22,840 nucleotides of DNA from DSNY01 sp040752195 (GTDB taxonomy: Bacteria; Pseudomonadota; Gammaproteobacteria; Burkholderiales; Burkholderiaceae_F): the NCBI GenBank assembly GCA_040752195.1, contig JBFMFC010000053.1:1-22840 (forward strand). Direction: 5' to 3'. Positions 6,839 to 13,906 of the stretch are shown piece after piece (within the stretch, counting starts at the first letter, position 1; each line of letters opens with the position of its first letter). The position numbers were made by a program, and so were the translations under genes. The notes below the pieces were generated by a model. That model saw only the letters and a program-made list of their open reading frames with translations. It was not told the DNA's origin and searched no databases.

Positions 6839-8062
6839 TCATGCCATCGCGCGAGCTTCCTCGATCGCTCCTTGTGCCGCCAGCGAGTCGATCTCGGCGT
6901 CCGAATAGCCGACCTCGCGCAGCACCTCGCGCGTGTGTTCGCCGAGCAGCGGGGCGGGGCGGTCGATCGAGGTCGGCGTCTCCGAGAAGTGCAGCGGGCA
7001 GCCGAGCGCGCGGGTCGGCCCCGCCTGCGGATGCTCCAGATCGACGACCATCCCGCGCGCGAGCGTCTGCGGATGCGAAAGCGCCTCGCCGATCGAATGC
7101 ACCGGACCGACCGGAACGCCGGCCGCATCGAAAGCCTCGATCCACTCGGCGCGCGTGCGCGTGGCGAGCACGTCGTTCATCGCGCGCACGAGCGCGTCGA
7201 GGTTGCGCATGCGATCCGAGTTGGTGCGGAAGCGCGGATCGTCGCGCCACTCGGGATGCCCCAGCACGTCGGCGATGCGCTCCCAGTTCGACTGGTTGGC
7301 GCCGCCGATGTTCAGCCACCCGTCCTTGGCCTTGAACGCCTGATAAGGCGCGGTCAGTACGTGCGCGGAGCCGGTCGGCCCGGGCGAGGCGCCGGTGGCG
7401 AAGTAGATCGCCGCGTGCCAGTAGGTCTGCTGCAGCGCCGCTTCCATCAGCGACGTATCGACGATCTGACCGCGGCCGGTCGCGAGCTTGTGCGCGTACG
7501 CCGCGCAGATGCCGACCACGGCGAGGATGCCGGCGTTGATGTCGGCGACCGAGTTGCCGGTTTTCAGCGGCGGGCCGCCCGGCTCGCCGGTGATCGACAT
7601 CAGCCCGGCGAATCCCTGCGCGATCAGATCGAATCCGCCCTTGTCCGCATACGGCCCCGTGCGGCCGTAGCCGGACACCGCGCAGTAGATCAACCCCGGG
7701 TTGACCCGCGAAAGCACGTCGTAACCGAGACCCAGCTTCTCCAGCGTGCCGCGGCGGTAGTTCTCGGTCAGCACGTCGGCGTCTTTCACCAGCCGCAGCA
7801 GCACGTCGCGCCCTTTCGGGTGCTTGAGGTTGACCGCGATGCCGCGCTTGTTGCGATTGAGGATCAGAAACGGCGCGGAGACGCCGTTCACCCGCGGCTC
7901 CTGGTAGCCGCGGGCGTCGTCGCCGGCGGGCAGCTTCTCGACCTTGATGACGTCGGCACCCATGTCGGCCAGCATCATCCCCGCGGTCGGGCCGGCCATG
8001 ATCTGCGCCAGCTCCAGCACCCGCATGCCGGCGAGCGGTCCGGTCTTGCGTTCGGTCGTCAC
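6839..8062 (-). CDS. CaiB/BaiF family (class III) CoA-transferase (407 aa)
   Basis: Transfers CoA between carboxylic acids, usually activating a growth substrate with CoA from succinyl-CoA or another thioester. The N-terminal signature LAGMRVLELAQIMAGPTAGMML (about 10-31) and LADMGADVIKVEKLPAGDD are diagnostic. NRNKRGIAVNLKHPKGRD follows at about 69-86. The catalytic Asp is most likely Asp174 in NSVADINAG. Length is typical (about 400). The start is GTG 8062, six bases after the crotonase stop, with only a weak purine stretch ahead, so it is probably translated by coupling. It is last in the dctPQM-crotonase operon, before a hairpin. The context suggests that the acid imported by the TRAP system, or a product of it, is the acceptor. 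The exact acid is unknown. Confidence 0.93.
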   Translation of the reverse strand: MTTERKTGPLAGMRVLELAQIMAGPTAGMMLADMGADVIKVEKLPAGDDARGYQEPRVNGVSAPFLILNRNKRGIAVNLKHPKGRDVLLRLVKDADVLTENYRRGTLEKLGLGYDVLSRVNPGLIYCAVSGYGRTGPYADKGGFDLIAQGFAGLMSITGEPGGPPLKTGNSVADINAGILAVVGICAAYAHKLATGRGQIVDTSLMEAALQQTYWHAAIYFATGASPGPTGSAHVLTAPYQAFKAKDGWLNIGGANQSNWERIADVLGHPEWRDDPRFRTNSDRMRNLDALVRAMNDVLATRTRAEWIEAFDAAGVPVGPVHSIGEALSHPQTLARGMVVDLEHPQAGPTRALGCPLHFSETPTSIDRPAPLLGEHTREVLREVGYSDAEIDSLAAQGAIEEARAMA

Positions 8063-8068
8063 TTCAGC

Positions 8069-8848
8069 TCACCGTCCGACGAAGCGCGGCTTTTCCTTCG
8101 CAAGGAACGCGCGATAACCGATGCGGAAGTCCTCGGTGTCGAAGCAGTCGAAGCACTCGTCGTACTCGGCTTCGGTCAGCGGCCGCGGGTCGGCCAGGCG
8201 GCGCGCGAACTTCTTGTGCCAGCGCGCGGCGAGCGGTGCGCCCTCGGCGATGCGCTCGGCGGCGGCGCGCGCCTCGGCCGCCACCTGGTCGTCGGCCACG
8301 ACGCGCGTGACCAGCCCCTTGTCCTTCGCCTCGGCGGCGTCGAAGATGCGGCCTTCGAGCAGGATCTCGAGAGCGACCGCCGAACCGACCAGCCGCACCA
8401 GCGGCAGCATCTCTGGGTAGGCCATCACGAGGCCCAGGTTCTTGATCGGCGCGCCGAAGCGGCTGCCCTGCCCGCAGATGCGGAGGTCGCACAACGCGGC
8501 GATCTCCAGACCTCCGCCGACGCAGATGCCGTGGATCTGCGCGACCAGCGGATGGCGGCACTCCGTCAACGCCTGCGCGGTGGCGTGCATGATCTTGCCG
8601 TACTCGCGCGCCTGTGCCTTGTTGGCGCGCACCGTTTCGAACTCGGAGATGTCGTTGCCCGGCGAAAAGGCTTTCTCGCCGGCGCCGCGCAGCACGACGC
8701 AGCGCAGCGAGTCGTCGGCCGACAGCCGCGCGATCGTTTCGCCGAGCATCTGCCACATGGGCCTGGTGAGCGCGTTCAGTTTTTCCGGGCGATTGAGCAC
8801 GACGGTCGCGATCGCGCCGTCGCGCTGCACGAGGATGAGCTCCGACAT
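8069..8848 (-). CDS. Crotonase-fold (enoyl-CoA hydratase/isomerase family) protein (259 aa)
   Basis: Acts on an acyl-CoA thioester. The oxyanion-hole segments are present: KAFSPGNDISEF at about 59-70 and HGICVGGGLEIAALCD at 106-121. Glu115 occupies the place of the first catalytic Glu of rat hydratase. The second Glu normally lies in a PEIxLG-like segment; here it reads FGAPIKNLGL (131-140), with Ile135 at that position, so ordinary two-Glu hydration is unlikely. Isomerase, dehydratase, racemase-like or hydrolase chemistry is possible. ATG 8848 has GGTGA five bases upstream; a GTG at 8857 overlapping the DctM stop is an alternative start. It sits between dctM and the CoA-transferase, so it probably acts on the CoA ester that enzyme makes. 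Confidence 0.9.
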   Translation of the reverse strand: MSELILVQRDGAIATVVLNRPEKLNALTRPMWQMLGETIARLSADDSLRCVVLRGAGEKAFSPGNDISEFETVRANKAQAREYGKIMHATAQALTECRHPLVAQIHGICVGGGLEIAALCDLRICGQGSRFGAPIKNLGLVMAYPEMLPLVRLVGSAVALEILLEGRIFDAAEAKDKGLVTRVVADDQVAAEARAAAERIAEGAPLAARWHKKFARRLADPRPLTEAEYDECFDCFDTEDFRIGYRAFLAKEKPRFVGR

Positions 8849-8853
8849 CGGCT

Positions 8854-10137
8854 TCACCGATAGAACAGTTCGACCAGCGCCAGGCCGGTCATCGGCACGT
8901 AGGTCACCATCATCAGCACCGCGAACAGCACGCCGATGAACCAGATGTTGGTGCGCGTGACTTCCCACACGCTCGCCTTGGCGATCGAGGACGCGACCAT
9001 CAGCACGCTCGCCACCGGCGGTGTCTGCTGGCCGATGCCGAGATTGATCGTGACGATCAGGCCGAAGTGAACCGGATCGATGCCGACCGTCTTCACCAGC
9101 GGCATCACCACCGGAACGACCAGGATGATCGCCGCCGCCGAGTGCAGGAACATGCCGAGGAACAGGAACAGCACGTTCAGCAACGCCAGCACGACCCACT
9201 TGTCCGACGTGAAGTCGCTGACGGCCTTCGCCAGCGCCTGCGGCGCCTGCACCTCGGTCAGATAGGTGCCGAGCAGCGCGCTGGTGGCCACGAGCAGCAT
9301 CACGATCGCGGTCTGCACGCCGCCTTCGAGCACCGCGCGTTTCAGGTGCGCGAGATCCAGCTCGCGATAGATGAAAAGGCCGACGATGAGCGACGCGACC
9401 ACCGCGAGCGCCGCGCCTTCGGTCGCGGTGACCACACCGCCGAAGATGCCGCCGAGGATGATGATCGGCAGCAGGAACGCCCACAGCGCTTCTTTGAACG
9501 TCTGCCACACGCGGCGGCCCGAAAACGCCGCCTCGCGCGGCAGGTTGTAGCGGCGCGCGAACCAGTAGGCCATGCCCATCAGTCCGAAGCCGCCGATGAT
9601 CCCCGGGACGATGCCGGCGACGAAGAGCTGCACGACCGAGGTCTCGGCCATCACCGCGTACAGGATCATCGGGATCGACGGCGGGATGATCACCGCCAGC
9701 GTGGCCGCCGAAGACATCACCGAGGCGGCGAGCGCGCGCGGATAGCCTTTCGCCTCCATGCCCGGAATCATCACCGACCCGAGCGCGGCCACGTCGGCGA
9801 CCGCCGAGCCCGAGATCTCGGCGAAGAACATCGATGCGCCGATCGACACGTGCGCGAGCCCGCCGCGGATCCAGCCGAACAGCGCCGAGGCGAACGCGAT
9901 GAGCCGCTGCGAAATGCCCGACGCGTTCATGATCGCGCCGGCGAGGATGAACAGCGGGATCGCCAGTAGCGGGAAGTTGGTCGCGCCGTTGTAGACGACC
10001 AGCGCCAGATTGGGCAGCGAGTCGAGCCCGTGGCTGGCGACCATCGCGGCGACGGCGACGATGCCGAGCGCGACCGCGATCGGCACGTTGATCAGCACCA
10101 GCGCCAGCACCGTGGCGAACAGCAACAACATCGTCAT
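8854..10137 (-). CDS. dctM: TRAP transporter large permease DctM (427 aa)
   Basis: The large membrane subunit of a sodium-driven TRAP importer for organic acids. Roughly twelve hydrophobic segments span the chain. Family segments are clear: FPLLAIPLFILAGAIMNASG (about 54-73), FFAEISGSAVADVAALGSVMIP (about 103-124), SVMSSAATLAVIIPPSIPM (about 138-156) and GLIVTINLGIGQQTPPVASV near 366-385. Length is typical. GAGGAG lies about six bases before ATG 10137. It follows dctQ after 10 bases, and its stop sits just ahead of the crotonase start, so dctPQM and the two CoA enzymes look like one transcript. Confidence 0.96.
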   Translation of the reverse strand: MTMLLLFATVLALVLINVPIAVALGIVAVAAMVASHGLDSLPNLALVVYNGATNFPLLAIPLFILAGAIMNASGISQRLIAFASALFGWIRGGLAHVSIGASMFFAEISGSAVADVAALGSVMIPGMEAKGYPRALAASVMSSAATLAVIIPPSIPMILYAVMAETSVVQLFVAGIVPGIIGGFGLMGMAYWFARRYNLPREAAFSGRRVWQTFKEALWAFLLPIIILGGIFGGVVTATEGAALAVVASLIVGLFIYRELDLAHLKRAVLEGGVQTAIVMLLVATSALLGTYLTEVQAPQALAKAVSDFTSDKWVVLALLNVLFLFLGMFLHSAAAIILVVPVVMPLVKTVGIDPVHFGLIVTINLGIGQQTPPVASVLMVASSIAKASVWEVTRTNIWFIGVLFAVLMMVTYVPMTGLALVELFYR

Positions 10138-10147
10138 CGGCTGCTCC

Positions 10148-10660
10148 TCAGTGCAGCCCGTCGGACAGCGCCGCGCCGCCGACGCGCACGGGTGCGGCGC
10201 GCAGCAGCGCCGCCAGGTGCATGACCTCGGCGCCGAGGATCAGCGCCGCCGAGATCGGGATCACCGACTGCACGACGCTCATCGGCACCTCCGGCAGGCT
10301 GACCATGTGGTCGGTCGCGAGCACCGGCATGATCGACAGCCCGACCCACAACAGCAGCGCGAAGAACCCGATCACGAGCAGCTGCGCGACGATGTCGAAC
10401 GCGCGCCGCCTGCGTGGCGAGAGCTGCTCGATCAGTTCCGGGCAGCCGATGTGAGCGCGTTTGACGGAGGCGAGCGCCGATCCGTAGAAGGTCAGCCAGG
10501 CGAGCAGGATCGACGCGACTTCGTCGTACCAGACCAGCGCGTAGCCGACGTAGCGGAACACGACGCCCGCCGTCACCTCCGCGGCGAGCGCGACCATGAG
10601 CGCGATGACGAGCCACTCGAGGGCACGCTCGTACCCCCGGCGCAGTTGCTGAAGCGTCAT
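10148..10660 (-). CDS. dctQ: TRAP transporter small permease DctQ (170 aa)
   Basis: The small membrane subunit pairing with DctM. Four predicted transmembrane helices lie at about 15-37, 48-65, 89-110 and 128-150. The conserved stretch VFRYVGYALVWYDEVAS (34-50), followed by LAWLTFYGSALASVKRAHIG, matches the family pattern of an acidic residue before helix two and a basic/His loop after it. The C-terminal tail of about 20 residues is Ala/Gly-rich. The start is ATG 10660, seven bases after the dctP stop. Between two other TRAP genes its assignment is firm. Confidence 0.94.
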   Translation of the reverse strand: MTLQQLRRGYERALEWLVIALMVALAAEVTAGVVFRYVGYALVWYDEVASILLAWLTFYGSALASVKRAHIGCPELIEQLSPRRRRAFDIVAQLLVIGFFALLLWVGLSIMPVLATDHMVSLPEVPMSVVQSVIPISAALILGAEVMHLAALLRAAPVRVGGAALSDGLH

Positions 10661-10667
10661 CGGCGGC

Positions 10668-11669
10668 CTACTTGCCGAGCGCGATCGCGCGGTCGATCAC
10701 CTCTTTCGAGCCGGCCACTTCGGCAGCGAACGCTTCGTACACGGGGCGGCTGGCGGCGATGAAGGCGTCTTTGTTCGGCATGTTCACCGCGACACCGGCA
10801 GCCTTGATCTTGCCGAGCAGCTCTTCATCGTCCTTGGCGGCCTTCTGGTAGACGAACGCCTGAGTCTCCTTGGCCGTGTCCTCCAGGACCTTGCGCACGT
10901 CCGCCGGCAGCGACGCCCACTTCTTGCTGCCCACCGTCACGTACGCCGGCGTGTACACGTGCCCGGTCAGCGACAGGTACTTCTGCACCTCCTGGAACTT
11001 GGCGCTGTAGATCTGCGTGAACGGATTCTCCTGTCCGTCCATCACGCCCGTCTGCAGGGCGGTGAAGACCTCGGAGAACTTCATCGGCGACGGATTGGCG
11101 CCGTAGGTCTGGAACATCTTGACCCGCCACTTGCCCTCGGGGACGCGCAGCTTGATGCCTTTCAGATCGTCCGGCGTGTTGATCGGGCGCTTGTTGTTGG
11201 TGATGTGGCGGTAGCCGTTCTCCCACACGCCGATCACCTTCAAGCCCTTCTTCTCGGCCTCCGGCGCGAGCTTGGACCAGAAGACCTCGCGTTCGATGCG
11301 CTTCATGTGCTCGCGGTCCTTCACGAGGTACGGCATCTCGAACACGCCGAACAAGTCGGCTTCGGAGGACATCACGGTCGACGGCAGCGCGATGTCCACG
11401 GTGCCGAGCTTCAGCTTCTGCAGCAGCTCCTTGTCGCCGCCGAGTTGGCTCGACCCGTAGACCACCACCTTGGCCTTGTCGCCGAGCTTGGCATTGGCGC
11501 GCTTTGCGAATTCCTCGGCCGACGCGGCGAACAGCGACCCGGGTTCGCCGACATGGCCGAACTTGATCTCGATCTGCGCAACAGCGCCGCCGGCGGCGGC
11601 GAGCGCGGCCGCGCCGAAGGCGGCGGCGATCAGGCGAATGCGAATGCGCGGATGGTTACGGTCGTTCAT
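10668..11669 (-). CDS. dctP: TRAP transporter periplasmic substrate-binding protein DctP (333 aa)
   Basis: A periplasmic receptor that delivers an organic acid to DctQM. The signal peptide covers about residues 1-31 (basic RNHPRIRIR, Ala-rich core, AVA before Gln32). The mature protein starts IEIKFGHVGEPGSLF. Arg175 in GIKLRVPEGKW is at the position of the arginine that clamps the substrate carboxylate in DctP-type receptors, and DGQENPF (211-217) is another family marker. The start at ATG 11669 is fixed by AAGGAG seven bases upstream; an in-frame ATG at 11687 lies upstream of that site and would add MPRRRP. It is first of the TRAP genes, 61 bases after the aminotransferase. The ligand is unknown; a monocarboxylate, hydroxyacid or dicarboxylate is possible. 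Confidence 0.95.
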   Translation of the reverse strand: MNDRNHPRIRIRLIAAAFGAAALAAAGGAVAQIEIKFGHVGEPGSLFAASAEEFAKRANAKLGDKAKVVVYGSSQLGGDKELLQKLKLGTVDIALPSTVMSSEADLFGVFEMPYLVKDREHMKRIEREVFWSKLAPEAEKKGLKVIGVWENGYRHITNNKRPINTPDDLKGIKLRVPEGKWRVKMFQTYGANPSPMKFSEVFTALQTGVMDGQENPFTQIYSAKFQEVQKYLSLTGHVYTPAYVTVGSKKWASLPADVRKVLEDTAKETQAFVYQKAAKDDEELLGKIKAAGVAVNMPNKDAFIAASRPVYEAFAAEVAGSKEVIDRAIALGK

Positions 11670-11676
11670 CGGTCGT

Positions 11677-11682
11677 CTCCTT
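11677..11682 (-). promoter_or_regulatory. Ribosome binding site AAGGAG fixing the dctP start
   Basis: On the minus strand AAGGAG lies seven bases before ATG 11669-11667. It lies inside the reading frame that would start at 11687, so the shorter product is favoured. Confidence 0.7.
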
Positions 11683-11701
11683 GGCATGGACTTTGGTTCA
11701 C

Positions 11702-11729
11702 CCCGTCCCGCGGCAAGCGCGAGGACGGG
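11702..11729 (-). terminator. Hairpin between aminotransferase and dctP
   Basis: CCCGTCC (11702-11708) pairs with GGACGGG (11723-11729). With one bulged base (11722) the stem continues four pairs (11709-11712 with 11718-11721), leaving loop GCAAG. It begins one base after the aminotransferase stop on the minus strand. It may be a terminator, an attenuator or an RNA-processing site between two genes of one transcript. Confidence 0.5.
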
Positions 11730-11730
11730 T

Positions 11731-12975
11731 TCAGGCTACCTTGCGTTGCGGCGAGCGGCGCGCGGTCGGCGCCGTCTCGCGAAGATAGTCGAGCGCGGCC
11801 TGCACGCCGCCGGCGCGGTGCGGCACGCCGGCGAGTGCAAGTCCCATCTCCACACCGGCCAGTGTGCCGGCGAGCGTCAGGTCGTTGAAGTCGCCGAGAT
11901 GGCCGATGCGGAACACCCAGCCCGAGAGCTTGCCCAGCCCCTGGCCGAGCGACATGTTGAAGTTTTCCAGCACGACCCTGCGCAACGCGTCGGCATCGCG
12001 ATGCGTGCCTTGCGCATCCTTCGGCATCACGATCGCGGTCAGCGTGTTGCTGTATTCGGCCGGGTTCGCGCACAGGATCTCCAGCCCCCAGCCGCGCACC
12101 GCTCGGCGTGTGGCTTCGGCGTGGCGCGCGTGACGCGCGAACACGTTGTCCAGGCCCTCTTCGAGCAGCATGTCGATTGCTTCCGACAGCCCGTACAGCA
12201 GGTTCGTGCTCGGCGTGTAGGGGAAGAAACCGTTGGCGTTCGCGGCCAGCATCTCCTCCCAGCCCCAGAACGACTTCGGCAGGCGTGCGGACTTCGAAGC
12301 GGCGAGCGCCTTGTCGCTGACGGCGTTGAACGACAGCCCCGGCGGCAGCATCAGCCCCTTCTGCGACCCGCCGACCGTCACGTCCACACCCCACTCGTCG
12401 TGGCGATAGTCGATCGAAGCGAGCGAGGAGATCGTGTCGACCAGCAGCAGCGCCGGATGCCGCGCGTTGTCGATCGCGCGCCGCACGGCGGCGATGTCCG
12501 ATGTGGCGCCGGTGGACGTTTCGTTGTGCACGACGGCGACCGCCTTGATGCGGTGTTCGCGATCCTCGGCAAGCCGCGCCTCGATCGCCGCCGCGTCCAC
12601 GCCGCGCCGCCAGCTTCCCTGCTCGAAGCCGCCGAGGAAGACCGGCACGAGCCCCAGTTTCTCGGCCATCTTCTTCCACAGGCTCGCGAAGTGGCCGGTC
12701 TCGTACATCAGCACCGTGTCGCCCGGCGACAGCGTGTTGACGAGTGCCGCTTCCCACGCGCCGGTGCCGGACGCGGGATAGATCACGACCGGGCTCTTGG
12801 TCTGGAAGATTTGGCGGATTCCGGCGAGCACTTTCTTCGCCAGCGCCTGGAATTCCGGCCCGCGATGATCGATTGTCGGATGATCGATCGCGCGCAGGAT
12901 CCGGTCCGGCACGTTGGTCGGGCCGGGAATCTGCAGGAAGTGGCGGCCGCTCGGATGCGAGTTCAAGCGCAGCAT
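11731..12975 (-). CDS. Class V aminotransferase, serine/alanine-glyoxylate type (414 aa)
   Basis: A PLP enzyme that moves an amino group from an amino acid (Ser, Ala or Asp in known relatives) to glyoxylate or another 2-oxoacid. The N-terminus LQIPGPTNVPDRILRAI (15-31) is typical of the AGXT/SgaA group. Segment YPASGTGAWEAALVN lies at 66-80, Asp180 (LLLVDTISSLAS) is the pyridine-nitrogen ligand, and Lys206 in GGSQKG is the PLP Schiff-base lysine. Length is in the family range. The ATG at 12975 is preceded by GGGGAAAG. The gene is divergent from gntR across 94 bases holding TGTATACA and is followed by a hairpin and dctP. Aspartate-glyoxylate aminotransferases of the beta-hydroxyaspartate cycle are close in sequence type, but the other enzymes of that cycle are absent here. 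Confidence 0.92.
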   Translation of the reverse strand: MLRLNSHPSGRHFLQIPGPTNVPDRILRAIDHPTIDHRGPEFQALAKKVLAGIRQIFQTKSPVVIYPASGTGAWEAALVNTLSPGDTVLMYETGHFASLWKKMAEKLGLVPVFLGGFEQGSWRRGVDAAAIEARLAEDREHRIKAVAVVHNETSTGATSDIAAVRRAIDNARHPALLLVDTISSLASIDYRHDEWGVDVTVGGSQKGLMLPPGLSFNAVSDKALAASKSARLPKSFWGWEEMLAANANGFFPYTPSTNLLYGLSEAIDMLLEEGLDNVFARHARHAEATRRAVRGWGLEILCANPAEYSNTLTAIVMPKDAQGTHRDADALRRVVLENFNMSLGQGLGKLSGWVFRIGHLGDFNDLTLAGTLAGVEMGLALAGVPHRAGGVQAALDYLRETAPTARRSPQRKVA

Positions 12976-13010
12976 CGTACTTTCCCCGTGGTGTGCGGCG
13001 CTCGAATCGC

Positions 13011-13041
13011 TTTCCGGCCGCAATTGCATTTTGTATACACT
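13011..13041 (+). promoter_or_regulatory. Palindromic GntR-type operator TGTATACA overlapping a possible gntR -10 box
   Basis: TGTATACA at 13032-13039 is a perfect 8-bp palindrome in the 94-base divergent gap (12976-13069), 31 bases upstream of the gntR start. Several FCD-subfamily GntR regulators bind sites of the form TTGTATACAA. On the plus strand TATACA (13034-13039), 17 bases after a weak TTTCCG (13011-13016), could be the gntR promoter, so bound regulator would block it. The palindrome is also 57 bases upstream of the aminotransferase start. Operator role and promoter boxes are inferred. Confidence 0.55.
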
Positions 13042-13056
13042 AGGGCATCGGAACGC

Positions 13057-13062
13057 GGGAGG
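13057..13062 (+). promoter_or_regulatory. Ribosome binding site GGGAGG selecting the GTG start of gntR
   Basis: GGGAGG lies seven bases before GTG 13070. Earlier in-frame start codons would run through the divergent promoter and this site. Confidence 0.7.
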
Positions 13063-13069
13063 CAAGTAC

Positions 13070-13906
13070 GTGGTTGCCGTCAGCGAGGCTGCGCAGCCGC
13101 GCGCGATCGGCCGGCAGGTGCTGCATGCGGCCGTCGTCGCGCAATTGCGCGACATGATCACCGAGGGGTCGCTCGCGCCCGGCGAGCGGCTGAACGAGCG
13201 CGTGCTGTGCGAGCAGCTCGGCATCTCGCGCACGCCGCTGCGCGAGGCGTTCAAGGTGCTGGCGACCGAAGGGCTGATCGTGTTGCTGCCCAACCGCGGC
13301 GCGCAAGTCGCGAAGATGAGTCGCGACGAAGTCGTGCACACGTTCCAGGTCATGGGCGCGCTGGAAGGACTGTCGGGCGAGCTGGCCTGCGCCCAGATCA
13401 CCGAAGCGGAACTCGCCGAGCTGCGCGAACTGCAGCGGCAGATGGCCGCGTGCCACCGCAAGCGCGACCTGCCCGGCTATTACCGCCTGAACCGCGCGAT
13501 CCACGAGCGCATCAACGAAGCGGCGCGCAACCCGGTGCTGACGCAGGTCTATCGCACGGTCAACGCGCGGCTGCACGCGTTGCGCTTCCGCTCCAACTTC
13601 GACCGCAAGAAGTGGGACGCCGCGCTCGCCGAGCATGAGCAGATGCTTCAAGCGCTTGCCGCGCGCGACGGCGAACGAATGCGCCGCCTGCTGGTCGAGC
13701 ACCTCGCGCACAAGTGCGCGGCCGCGGTGCTCGCGCTGATGGAAGGCGATCGTTCGGCCTCGCCTGCGGCCGGTGGCGACGCGCGCGGACCGCGCGGCAA
13801 CGGCGCCGCGGGGCGATCGGCGGCGGCGCGGCGCACGCTCTCCGCGCGCACACGCGGCGCGAGCGCGGCCAGGTCTGCGCGCCGGACCAACGGCCGCCGC
13901 GCATGA
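13070..13906 (+). CDS. GntR family (FCD/FadR subfamily) transcriptional regulator (278 aa)
   Basis: Probable regulator of the hydroxyacid/aminotransferase/TRAP locus. The N-terminal winged helix covers about 12-82: RQVLHAAVVAQLRDMITEGSL, then PGERLNERVLCEQLGISRTP and LREAFKVLATEGLI. The FCD ligand domain covers about 86-225. Its metal/carboxylate site is recognisable as Asn141, His145 (NRAIHE), His189 (AEHEQM) and His211 (EHLAHK), so an organic acid effector is likely. Residues 227-278 form an extra Ala/Gly/Arg tail of low complexity that most relatives lack. GTG 13070 is chosen from the RBS. Its stop TGA (13904-13906) overlaps the ATG of the FAD/Fe-S gene. Regulation of both arms through TGTATACA is inferred. 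Confidence 0.92.
   Translation: MVAVSEAAQPRAIGRQVLHAAVVAQLRDMITEGSLAPGERLNERVLCEQLGISRTPLREAFKVLATEGLIVLLPNRGAQVAKMSRDEVVHTFQVMGALEGLSGELACAQITEAELAELRELQRQMAACHRKRDLPGYYRLNRAIHERINEAARNPVLTQVYRTVNARLHALRFRSNFDRKKWDAALAEHEQMLQALAARDGERMRRLLVEHLAHKCAAAVLALMEGDRSASPAAGGDARGPRGNGAAGRSAAARRTLSARTRGASAARSARRTNGRRA

Noticed and set aside
6872..8863. A 663-codon plus-strand open frame opposite the CoA-transferase and crotonase
   Set aside because: Both minus-strand genes have full family motifs, and the plus frame is an antisense shadow.
11731..12975. Beta-hydroxyaspartate cycle locus suggested by the glyoxylate-type aminotransferase
   Set aside because: No hydroxyaspartate aldolase, dehydratase or iminosuccinate reductase is present, and the regulator is GntR. 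The aminotransferase alone is not enough.
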